From a virus: a stretch of DNA of 40,756 bases. The DNA lies in the IMG/VR virus record IMGVR_UViG_3300017527_000470, positions 1-40,756 of that record; one strand, 5' to 3'. Of the stretch, positions 1-9,400 are shown one piece after another (positions within the stretch are counted from its first letter, which is position 1; every line of letters starts with the position of its first letter). The translations under genes and the position numbers were made by a program. The notes below the pieces were generated by a model, which had not been told where the DNA came from, ran no database searches, and saw only the letters and a list, made by a program, of their open reading frames with translations.

Positions 1-249
1 CGGAAAGTAAGGCAATTTATGAATTATTCGTTTTTTGCCGTATTCGTTTTTAACCATTTTTACGTAAGGCGCAGTATGAAATGTTTTGGTTTTTAGCTGC
101 TCGTATATTTGATTGAAGCATTGCAGCGGATTTCCGTCAACCCGGCGCACTTCTTTGTAATGGGTTTTTCCTCGCTTGGCGTTTTGATGAGCCATTGCGA
201 TATTTTCCAGGCTGCACAGACGCTCAAATAAATTGCTGTACCGTTTCAT
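1..249 (-). CDS. DGR reverse transcriptase, N-terminal part (cut by window edge)
   Basis: Only the first 83 codons are present; the frame runs open off the left edge. The protein begins MKRYSNLFERLCSLENIAMA, followed by HQNAKRGKTHYKEV and later RIIHKLPYFP. This is the characteristic opening of reverse transcriptases of diversity-generating retroelements (a Lys/Arg-Tyr-x-Asn-Leu start, then an Asn/Leu-rich helix and an ARKGK-like basic stretch). The catalytic YxDD motif would lie outside the window. In this family the enzyme copies a template-repeat RNA into cDNA while misincorporating at template adenines, and the cDNA replaces the variable repeat of the target gene. The assignment is strengthened by the adjoining template repeat (360-476) and the adenine-specific differences in the target (520-636). 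The start codon (247-249) has only a weak ribosome binding site. No avd accessory gene is visible in the window. Confidence 0.9.
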   Translation of the reverse strand, partial: MKRYSNLFERLCSLENIAMAHQNAKRGKTHYKEVRRVDGNPLQCFNQIYEQLKTKTFHTAPYVKMVKNEYGKKRIIHKLPYFP

Positions 250-359
250 GGGTCTGCTTATTTCGCCCCTGAGCCTTCCGTTTCCGTACCAGCACATACG
301 AGGCATCGTTTTGTGTTTTGCCAAGCGGCAAGGTTGGAGTCGTTCGCAGCATGATCAAA

Positions 360-476
360 TAAGCTGAGCTGCCTGCCGATATTCGTCTTCGAATTCGAAG
401 ACGAATTATTCGAATTCACGTAGAACGCACCTGCATTCGTGCCATTATTCGCGTTACCGCCAACATGAGCGACACG
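360..476 (-). repeat. DGR template repeat (TR)
   Basis: This 117-bp stretch aligns without gaps, at a fixed offset of 160 bp, to the 3' end of the target gene (520-636). Read on the minus strand it is rich in AAT/AAC codons. Where the two copies differ, the template has A in 20 of 21 positions, for example AAT to GGT, AAT to TTT, AAC to GAC and ACG to GCG. It lies between the target gene and the reverse transcriptase gene, the usual DGR position. An 85-codon open frame (258-512) runs through it, but that frame simply follows the target's reading frame and is more likely template RNA than a gene. A perfect 26-bp palindrome (381-406) sits inside. Confidence 0.93.
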
Positions 477-516
477 TGCACAACCCCAACCGAAAAACAA
501 TCGCGGACGCATACGT

Positions 517-1881
517 TTAAAAGCAGAGCCGCCCGCCGATAGTCGTCTCCGAACCCGAAGACGAATAATTCAAAGCCACGCAGAACGCACCTGCACTCGC
601 GCCAAAACCCGCGTCACCGCCAACAAGAGCGACACGCCAACCCGAGTCATTATCATTATCAAAATGCGTATAGTAATAATCTGTTAAATATGTCGAGCTG
701 CTACCTCCGGTAGAAGATGGCCAAATACCCGTAAAATCAATAACATCAGTGGCATATCCATCAGCCTGAGCCAGTGACCCGGCCAATGTGTAGTTTGTAT
801 CTGTATCATCGGCAAAATCGGTGTAGTCTCCAGCCAAATATAGGCGAGATCCGTTAGCGGAGGAATTATGTATATTAATTCCGTCTAAAAACTGCCACAC
901 ATTTCCCCACCAATTTTCGATTCCCCGATAGGTCATGTAGTCGCCAGATTGGCTACTGGCAATAGACCCGCCAGCCGACACATTATTTGTAACATTGCCA
1001 TCACCATTGCTTGTTCCGGTAATACCGATATAGCCACCAGCCCCAGTCTCACCGGCTATCCACGTCCCGCCCGATAACGCTGTACGCCCATTACCGATTT
1101 CCGACTGTGAGTAAAAGCTGGCGTATTCTGTGAGATAAAGCACACTGACAATAGAATACGTGTATGCATCCATATGATGCCAGCCTGTACCTCGCTGCTC
1201 CGCCATCGCACGAAACTCAGCGCGAGTCTCTGAGGTCTTTGGGTAGTTGCCAGTAATCGAGCACAATTTATCACCACTGGCATACCCGTTTATATGCACA
1301 TTACCGGGTGCAACCATAGCGCTAGCCGAATCATCATACATTGTGCCCTGGTAAGCTCCGATATAGCGATAATCGACCTGTGACCCAGCTTTGGTGAATG
1401 CTGGATGTATTATAGAATTTTCTATACTGCTATCTGCAAGGGTAAGCTGAAATGACGATTCACCCACAAAAAAATATCTATAATCTCCCGATCGTGCTTG
1501 AATGTAATGAAATACGGGAATTTGAACCATTACTTGGCCATCCGTTCCGTCTAAAACGGCGGCGGTGGAACAGTTTTCTTTTAACGTTGAATCGGATGAA
1601 CATAGATAATAAGCAACCGTTCCTCCATCAGTTAAAATAACCCTTCGCATCTGTTCTTGAATCGGCCACGATGTAACAGCTTCCTCGGTGAATATGCTAT
1701 TGGCGACGGTCCCAATCTGATAAGTATCAGCATTTTGGTCCCAAATAACTCCGTAGGCTATTCCCTGAGAATTACCACCAAATAAATCTATTGCCCTCAT
1801 ACCAGCATTGGCGGAAGATGAAATCATGCAAAGAAACAGCATGCAAAGAAACATCATGTAAAAATATATTATTTTTTTCAT
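517..1881 (-). CDS. DGR target protein: secreted C-type-lectin/FGE-fold variable protein
   Basis: The 454-residue protein carries the variable repeat at its extreme C-terminus, as DGR targets do, so its ligand-binding surface is the part being diversified. The motif GIENWWGNVWQFLDG (around residues 320-335) and the final GWRVALVGG...AGAF...GGRLCF pattern are typical of the formylglycine-generating-enzyme-like / C-type lectin fold used by DGR targets. The N-terminus (about residues 1-27) is a clear Sec signal peptide: MKK, a Phe/Leu/Met/Cys-rich core, then SANA before Gly. The start codon overlaps the upstream stop by four bases (ATGA), implying translational coupling. In phages such targets are usually receptor-binding tail proteins. 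The signal peptide makes surface display by the host cell an alternative. Domain and DGR role are confident; location is inference. Confidence 0.9.
   Translation of the reverse strand: MKKIIYFYMMFLCMLFLCMISSSANAGMRAIDLFGGNSQGIAYGVIWDQNADTYQIGTVANSIFTEEAVTSWPIQEQMRRVILTDGGTVAYYLCSSDSTLKENCSTAAVLDGTDGQVMVQIPVFHYIQARSGDYRYFFVGESSFQLTLADSSIENSIIHPAFTKAGSQVDYRYIGAYQGTMYDDSASAMVAPGNVHINGYASGDKLCSITGNYPKTSETRAEFRAMAEQRGTGWHHMDAYTYSIVSVLYLTEYASFYSQSEIGNGRTALSGGTWIAGETGAGGYIGITGTSNGDGNVTNNVSAGGSIASSQSGDYMTYRGIENWWGNVWQFLDGINIHNSSANGSRLYLAGDYTDFADDTDTNYTLAGSLAQADGYATDVIDFTGIWPSSTGGSSSTYLTDYYYTHFDNDNDSGWRVALVGGDAGFGASAGAFCVALNYSSSGSETTIGGRLCF
520..636 (-). repeat. DGR variable repeat (VR) at the 3' end of the target gene
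   Basis: This is the recipient copy of the template repeat and encodes the last 39 residues of the target protein (RVALVGG through GGRLCF). Relative to the template, changes fall at coding-strand adenines: H to L, N to D, NN to GF, T to A, N to S, Y to C, N to A, N to Y, N to G, K to E, N to T, R to G, Q to R and S to C. Only one substitution is at a non-A position (TCG to TTG). Invariant positions are mostly codons without A. Matching runs from the 9-bp CGTGTCGCT block up to the last sense codon, and the gene stop lies immediately outside. Confidence 0.93.
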
Positions 1882-2306
1882 TGTTCAAATGCCCCATTGT
1901 TACCAGGTGTTAATATATCGGATTTCATACGATTCCACATTAGAGTCCGTAAGCCTATTCCTATCGATGTTCCGACATCCTGTTGACGAATTTTAAAAGA
2001 AAATACACCGGAAAAACAATGATCAGTTTCGTCTTGTGGTGTTTCCGGATTATCATCAATATTTGTGCATGTCCATGTTCTCCAGGATGCCGAACTATCA
2101 CTGTGTCTAATTGGATTGCTGTTTGCATCGACCCAGCGCCATTTGATTTTCATAAGCTTTTTGCCGGCATTTATATAATCGATATACCAGTCTATTTTAA
2201 CCGCTGTCGGTGTATCAATAGTTTCCGGTAGATTCAGCGTAATGGTGTCAGCAAATGCAATTGAAGCTATTGAAACAAACAAGATAATTAAAAATATTTT
2301 TTTCAT
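1878..2306 (-). CDS. Small secreted protein of unknown function
   Basis: This is a 142-residue protein beginning MKKIFLIILFVSIASIAFA, a textbook signal peptide with likely cleavage after AFA. The mature part is rich in Trp, Asp and Thr and contains Cys residues that could form disulfides (WTCTNIDD...DHCF), in keeping with an exported protein. I chose the start at 2306 because AAGGAG lies 8 bp upstream; a longer in-frame extension reaches into the preceding gene and has no such site. The mature sequence begins with a predicted beta-rich stretch (DTITLNLPETIDTPTAVKIDW). It is coupled to the DGR target gene downstream by an ATGA overlap, so it may be a partner, chaperone or anchor for the target. 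I do not recognise the family. Confidence 0.75.
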   Translation of the reverse strand: MKKIFLIILFVSIASIAFADTITLNLPETIDTPTAVKIDWYIDYINAGKKLMKIKWRWVDANSNPIRHSDSSASWRTWTCTNIDDNPETPQDETDHCFSGVFSFKIRQQDVGTSIGIGLRTLMWNRMKSDILTPGNNGAFEQ

Positions 2307-2320
2307 TTTGTATCTCCTTT

Positions 2321-2818
2321 CTATTCTGACCACACTCCAACTTCGGTTGTGATCATCCAATATGTGTTGTCTATTGCAACCCAGCATAGTTTAGCCAAGC
2401 CAGTTGCGTTTGATGTATAAGCGGTCGCGATGGTCAGCGCCGTACCGTCTTTTACAAATCTGTCACCAGTCCCCGGAGTAACCGTGATTGCTGCCGATAC
2501 CCCTACTCCTTGCGCAGCACAGCCTGATTTTCCAACTGCCGCAGTATCCAGAGTCCAGGCAATCGCGTCGTTGTCGTTGTTAACAAAGATTGATCCTTTA
2601 GATTCGTCAACATCGTCAGTGCCAATGGTATATGTTGCCGCTGTTTTTAATACTACATTTATCTTAGACAACGAGGTTCCCTTGACAATTATCTCGTCGG
2701 AAACTAACACATTGGAAAACGACTCATAGGGCACCCCATTGATGACAACCCGAGCGCCCATGGTAAATACGGCCAATGCAAGCAAGATAGCCAGAATGGC
2801 AAAACTTTTTTTCTTCAT
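2321..2818 (-). CDS. Secreted/surface beta-rich protein, unknown function
   Basis: This is a 165-residue protein starting MKKKSFAILAILLALAVF, a lysine-rich n-region and hydrophobic core consistent with a signal peptide or N-terminal anchor. The rest is Thr/Val/Ala-rich and predicted to be beta-structured. It includes a segment around IGTDDVDESKGSIFVNNDND and a C-terminal WVAIDNTYWMITTEVGVW, which looks like a small trimerising or decoration-type domain. The start is fixed by AAGGAGG five bases upstream of ATG. It lies between the structural protein ending at 2844 and the secreted protein at 1878-2306, in the tail-tip/DGR part of the operon. I cannot assign a family. Confidence 0.7.
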   Translation of the reverse strand: MKKKSFAILAILLALAVFTMGARVVINGVPYESFSNVLVSDEIIVKGTSLSKINVVLKTAATYTIGTDDVDESKGSIFVNNDNDAIAWTLDTAAVGKSGCAAQGVGVSAAITVTPGTGDRFVKDGTALTIATAYTSNATGLAKLCWVAIDNTYWMITTEVGVWSE

Positions 2819-2843
2819 TACTCCTCCTTAATAATTATCCCGG

Positions 2844-3419
2844 TTAGTTTAACGGGGAAAAAATCAATTCCAGACCAAAGGTGCTTACATCCGTATTGTC
2901 CCAGGCTACCCGGATCAGATCATCTTTTTTGCGCGGCAACCTCTCGTTGTCGTTAACAGCATAAATCAAATCGGTGATCCCGGCCAAATCCAATGTGTAT
3001 AGTTTTAAATCATAGGCTGAACCCAGGTCGGAATCAACTGTCAAGGTAATGTTTTCCGATGTCGTCGGCGCTGCCGATAAATGCAGTCGAAAACCAAAGA
3101 AGGTATAATCTTTCTGAGACTTGACCGCCACCTTAATCGTTTCGGTGCCTCCTGGGGTTTCAGCCTTGTACGGTGCAATAATGTCAATTTCATCGGTTGC
3201 CGGAACATTGGTTATTTTTCGCAGCCCGTTATAATTAGTAGTCCCCTCGATGTAAACAACAGATCCGGCCAAAAGCCCATGGTCGGCCGTGGTGGTTAAT
3301 TTGACGGTCCCATTTTCATTATCAGCAACGGCGGTCGCTGCAATCGTGTGGGCCAACCCCTTTGCGCCTGTTACCGGAATGATTTCAAGATATTTTGCCA
3401 ATTCGTTAAAAGCTACCAT
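2844..3419 (-). CDS. Virion structural protein candidate (beta-sandwich)
   Basis: This 191-residue protein has no signal peptide. Residues around 40-80 (VKLTTTADHGLLAGSVVYIEG...LRKITNV) resemble a short repeat widespread in phage structural proteins, in which a GL.aGd.V.I.gt..YnG.y.V pattern occurs in beta-rich tail and fibre proteins. The C-terminal half (TFFGFRLHLSAAPTTSENITLTVDS...LIFSPLN) resembles small decoration or collar-type domains. I chose ATG at 3419 because GGAGGT lies 7 bp upstream; an earlier ATG overlaps the stop of the giant gene and lacks a site. It follows the polyvalent protein gene directly. The role is inferred from composition and position. Confidence 0.7.
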   Translation of the reverse strand: MVAFNELAKYLEIIPVTGAKGLAHTIAATAVADNENGTVKLTTTADHGLLAGSVVYIEGTTNYNGLRKITNVPATDEIDIIAPYKAETPGGTETIKVAVKSQKDYTFFGFRLHLSAAPTTSENITLTVDSDLGSAYDLKLYTLDLAGITDLIYAVNDNERLPRKKDDLIRVAWDNTDVSTFGLELIFSPLN

Positions 3420-3433
3420 TTTTTTGACCTCCA

Positions 3434-6400
3434 TTACTCGTTTAAAAGTTTATAGATTTCTCGCAAACTATTCCCGCCTCCAGGTTGATCGCGGTCAACT
3501 GCCGGCTGCCCGCCGCGTGGTGGGATTGATACCTTCTGTCTACGTTTCTGATACGTGTCCCGGTACCAGCGTAAGGCTAATTGATACCGCTCTTTTTCAT
3601 CCTCATTTAAGGTTGCCAAAAACTTTCGATGATCTTTCTTGGCCAGCGAACCCAAAGGGGCGCTGCGTCTTAACGAACTTGTGATCCCGGTACTAGTCCC
3701 GCCTAACTTGTAATATTTACCCAAGTACTTTTCGGCGGCTTTCAAATCCCCATATTTCAAGCTTTGTTTGTAATAATAAAGTGCCTTGCTTTTATTTGTC
3801 GGTGATATGCTCGGCCGTTCCATTCCGGTCTTTCTCAAATAATCAAAGGTTTTCGATTTGATATCGTAATACGCGGATTCCCCTGGATCCGAATTGTAAA
3901 AACCCAAAGCCATTAAGTCATTTAACAACCGCTCGCCTGTAGTGTCCCCGCGCTTGGGTTTTCCGACCAACCAACCGTAAGCGCCATTTAACGAAAACAA
4001 CCGGGTGACATGTTCCAGCTTGTCATAAATGGGCCTAGGGTTAAACGGGTCCGGCCAAAAAGACGTTCCTGACAGCGTTTCCGCACCGGCCTTGATATCG
4101 GGACGAATCCCGGAAATAATTTTGATAATCGGTGCCAGGGCGGCTTCCTTGACCTTTTCACCGAATGTGGCTTTCTTGCTTATGACGTCCGCAATATCCT
4201 TGTGAAGGTCCTCGCCACCAAACCATGCTAAAGCATCAGAAAGCGCACCCTGGAACCGTAATGAAACAACTGAACCATCCTCACGGCGGCCAAAGATAAT
4301 ATGTAACTGCCGGCGCTGCGCCTCGCCCAATTCATCGTCCTCGTCCGGGAAGAACGTTCGATTCCAAACATTGGCCAATACATAGATGGCGGTGGCCTTT
4401 GCGGCCAACTTGGATCCCTTCCAGGCAACGTTCGCACCGACCAGGGGAAGCGCCCGGCCAATCTTTCTGGCGCCCTGGCCCTCATGTTTAAGGTTTCTCA
4501 TTAACCGAACGTACCTGGGGGCATTGACCTCCAGCCAAGAATTTCCCGTTATCATAACTTTACCGTCTTGGCGCATAACCCAAGTTCCGTTTGGTGTTTT
4601 GGGACACCACACTTGACCCTTATAACATTCGCGGCCAATTTCCCATTTGAAAAGTTGAACTCTATCGCGTTTTTTAACATAGATGCTTTTATGGTCTTCT
4701 ATCTTTGAAAATTTCCCGTTAGCTTTCTTAGGTCTGATATGGCCAGCCTTCCCAAGAATGTAACAAAGAATTTGGAACGCATCGAGAACAGGGCCTTCGT
4801 TTTGAGTAAACGCTACAAATCCATTGACTTTCGTTCCCTCAGCGGAAATCATCGCCTCATACATCGCCTGACATTCTTTTTCTCCGAGACGAGTAACAAT
4901 AGCCGGCAAATCATCTTTTAATTTAAATACGTTTCTAATCGCGCCAAGTTCTCCGGCCTTTAAACGAAAACAGATAACACCGGTTTCGGGATGCACACTT
5001 TCAGATGATATATAATCTGAAAATTTTTCCCTTATCATTTCGACTCTATCAGGCTTTTTTTGGTAAAGCATAGCTTCAAATGAATTAGGTGAATATTTTC
5101 TTGTTCTAAAATATCCATCGGTGACAAGCCATCCGAGCAAAGAAGACTCTGTTTCGTTTAGAATACTTTTTTCAACAAAGTCGTGTGGGGCAACAATCGG
5201 TAAGTGTTGATGTGATTTTAAGTCTTTGGCTAAAACAATTTTACGTTGATCTTTATATTTTTCAATGACTACCATACGGTGATCTTCGGTAAACTGATAT
5301 TTAAATCCCCATTTGTTTTTTATAGTAATAAGTTCATCATCGAATGGAAACACAGCTTTATTTTGAACTTTTTGCCATTCTGTGCAACGAGTTTTAAGAT
5401 TGTATGTCAAAACCTTTTCACCAGTATTAAGACTTTCGTGTCGCTTCCATCCTTCACGTGTCAAAATCTCCGTATCTTCAGGGACACAATAAAACGGAAT
5501 TAAGTGACGACGGAGCCATTGGCCGGAATGGGTAATATTACCATAATCTCCAATGAGTTCCCGGGCTAATTTCGCGGCCTTTTCGGTATTGTCCTTAATA
5601 CCATCGATTTCGGCCTTGTTCGATGCTGCATAAATATTTTTATCTCCAGCTGCTATCCGGTCCTGGAAATACCTGAAAGCGGCTAACCTTAAAATGTTTT
5701 CCCGGTAATTGGTAAAACCCTGCAATCCTCGCCACCCCTGTTTGATAAGGTTAGGCTTTTCACCGGTGATCGCTTGCATGTGTTTATCGTAGGCCAATTC
5801 TCGGGTCACGTCCGCCACTTCCTGAACCGACCAACCGGATCCGACCACCCCCAGGGAATGAGCAAGATCGATTTCTTTTTGAAGTTCTGGCGAAATCTTT
5901 TTTCTTTTCCAGTCTTTATAAACGTCCCGGGTGGCCCCGGCCATATACTTGAAAACGATTTTCGGATCATATGCCAGCGCAATATCCAAGTCGCCGGACA
6001 TGTTGTTCACATTGTATTTAATTACGCGATACGGGTTGATCAAGATCCATTGTTTCCAGCCAGTCATCATTTTACGCGATGCCACTGAAATCATATGATC
6101 TTCCAACTTCACGTCATAACCGTCTAAAGTTTTGGCGACATCGGTAGGGACAATCCATTCGACATCTCGGCCGCGCGCCAAAATTTGCTTGATCTTGTCT
6201 GCATTTTCTTCCCCGATCACCATTTCCCCTGCCTGAACTGCATCCACAATTCGATCAGACAATGAATAGGCTTTGTACCAGGAAGTCCCCGGTGCCGGTT
6301 TCCAGATAACATGATCATCAGGCATAATATCGGTCGGCTTTTTAAAATCGCGCCCCAGGTATTCCTTGATAAATTCGTTTCGCTGCCGGATTGCCCTAAA

Positions 6401-9400
6401 TATTATGCCGGCTGCCGGAGCGCCTTCCAGATTTTCAGACATCATGTGGTTGAAATATGCCCATGCCCTGGATCCCAGCTCATCAAAAGGGAACGGGATC
6501 GGGACCGGGTCCCGCATATCGTCTTTGGCTCGCGCCTTTTCGTCTAAAACTTCGCGCTGCCATTCTTCCAGGGCTTCGATAACATCAGTAAAATCCCTGG
6601 ACCCGTTTTCCAGCTTGCCCTTTTTGGCCATATTGCCAATCCAGCTTAGGCCTTTGGCGACCTCGGCCTTGAAGGGGGAGAGCGGATCGGCTTCTTCCTG
6701 GACCATGGCAGCGGTCCATTTCTTGCCGCTTGTACCCTGGGCGGTCAAACGCTCAGCCTCATTGACATATAGCTGATGCAGATTCATTGACTTTGCTTGA
6801 GTCTTTAGGGCCGGCATAATATCTGCTAAATCTTGAATTCGCCCCATGGTGTATTTGGTATCAAGCTGTGAAATCGCCTGAGCGATAACCTCAAATTCAG
6901 ATTCAGCGTAATCCGAATTATAGTCCTTGGAAGATCCTATCCGGCCGCGCTGCCACCCTTTCTTTTTCAACCGTACATCTTTTGATGATACACCGATGCC
7001 TGGATAATAATCGCTGCCGATTTCTCTGACCGCTCGGTACTGTAATACTTGGTGATGAAAATAGCGCTCATCTTCCATGACGGATTCAGGCAATAACTTG
7101 GCATCTACCAAAGCCCGTTTTAATTTGTTGTTGAACAAGGTACGGCGTTCAAGGGCATCTGCGATAACCGGATCTCTTTCAGCAATCTTGTTTAACCGGG
7201 CCAAATATTCGCGAGCGGTTTTAATGTTAAACCCAAACGGTAAATTATTCGGATCTTTGAGCAATCCGCTTTCAACGTCTTTGGCCATATCGTCCATCAG
7301 CAACTTATGGGCAAACACCTTGTACTGGTTTGGTTTCAGATTCCCCATAATTGCAGACAAGGCCTGACCAGCACGCCTGGCGCTGTTGCTTGGAACTTCC
7401 TGATAAATTCGCAAAACATTAGCGATATCAGAATATTCTTTCGGATCCAAATACGGTCGATGCCGGGTACTGCTATGCCAGATATCTTTTAAGGTATCGC
7501 CAAACTTTTCGAAAAATGATAGGCGCCCCAGGCCCTTGGAAGCTTCCAGGGCGGTTGCCACCTCTTTGGGCAATCCTGTGGTGGGATCGGAATCAATGTC
7601 CGGGGACGTAAAGAAAGCATCCGGCTGCGCTGCCTGGAGTGCATCGATGTACGTTTGCGTGATCGGGTCAATCCGGTCCTTTACCGACATTGCCGCTTTG
7701 TTTTCAATAAACGGGGTGGCAAGCTTGTAGAATTTTGTGGAAATTTCCTCTGTATCTAAGGTTTCAGTCGTAAACGTTACTCCGGTTGCATCGCCCTCAC
7801 GTGCGGTAAATTGATACATAGGGTCCATGTCAATCGCGGACCGGTCCCATTCCCCGTCAAATTTGATATCGTTTCCAGGATTAGCCGTATTGAATATTTC
7901 CGCCTGTTCATAACCCGGGTGATCGATTTTAGGTGAAAATACAACCCGGTAATCCGCCGTCGACAAATCAACGGCCGTGGGTGCGTTCGTCGCCCTTTTA
8001 ACCGAAAATAAAGGCATGCCTTCGCCCATGGCCTTGTCACGCATTTGGGTGGTAATCGGCAACGTCCACATTTGCTGATATTTATCCTCGGCCTTGCGGA
8101 CGGCATCGACATAATAAGATGGCGGCTTGTCGGCGCCCGGCCATGGATTGGGATTAAATACGGCCATACTGTAACCCTTGCCGACTTCCAATCCCCTGGC
8201 TTGATCACTTAGCCACCTGGAAGCCGCATGGTCGCCTTCTTTATGGGCTTTTCTTGATGCTGCGCTTAAAAGCTTTGAAGTTATTTCTTCGCTGATATTT
8301 TTATTGACAACCGTGTGCCCTGATTCGACGTGAGAATAACCCCAGGCCTTTTTGTTGAAAAAGTTGTTGACCATGTTTTTTACTTTTTCATCATAAAAAA
8401 CCCGCATGGGCTCGCCACCGACTTTGAGGTCAAGGCCGTTTAAAACGGGGGTCGCATCACCAGCATCTCGCTTGTCAATTAGCCTTTGTGCTATTTCTTT
8501 GCCAACATAGTCTTCAAGATTTTTCTCTGTTACGTCTCCCTTTGATATGGCCGGTTCAACATCGTCCTTGTTTTTCCATGCCATAAACTGCTTGGTGTCG
8601 GAGTGCCACTGAACCTCATAAACCTGCTCACTCAAATCATACCGCTCTGTCTGAACCTCGCCCGGTGTCCATGAAATGGTGTCGTAACCGCCTTCAGCGG
8701 CATACCGCACCATGCGCTTGAATGCCAGCATTGGCCAGGTTTTTTTGAATGGTGCGTCAGGTACGCCTTTTTGGTTTTCTATCTCCTTGACGACATGAAA
8801 ACCGCCCTGCAACTTCCCCCAGGATTCATCCGCGTTTAATTTTTTTGTGACATCCTCGGCCTGCTTTTTCGTATCGAATGTGTTATAAACATCACCGTTC
8901 GCATATTTAATCCTGAAGACTGTTTCACCGCCAATATACCCTATTTTGCGCCCCGCCTGGTGCCAATCGCTCTGGATTTCTTCTATAAACAGAACCTTAC
9001 GTCCCTCGGCGTCGGTGCGGTCATTGAAGCGGACATGGGCAACAACGTTGGGTTCCTCCCAGTGAGCGCCTCGGAAAGCGGTTCGCGTTGCTTCAGTATC
9101 GGACTCTCGCATTACCATATCAATCTGACGTTTAAGATTTCCTATTTCGCGCTTTAAAGTTTGTACATGTTTCAAAGAAACAGATTCGTCCGCTTTATCA
9201 AGATCTTTTTCTAATGCTTCCTTGTTTACAATCAGTTCTTTTAATCGTTTGTCCCTGGCCGCACGTTCAGCTTTAATGTCTGGTGGCAACGTCAATAAAA
9301 GTTCCTGATAGTTTTTCCCCATGGGAAGCTGCCAGGTATCATGCCTGGGTTCATCTTTAGACGGTTCGGCATAATCCATACCGCCTCCCATGTCGATTTC

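Noticed and set aside
258-512. An 84-codon minus-strand frame as a protein gene
   Set aside because: It runs through the template repeat in the same frame as the target, has no ribosome site, and the region is explained by template RNA.
4541-5488. Reading the Hint-like segment as a toxin or hedgehog-type autoprocessing domain
   Set aside because: The downstream extein continues in frame with clear homology-like continuity, and endonuclease blocks are present, so an intein is more likely.
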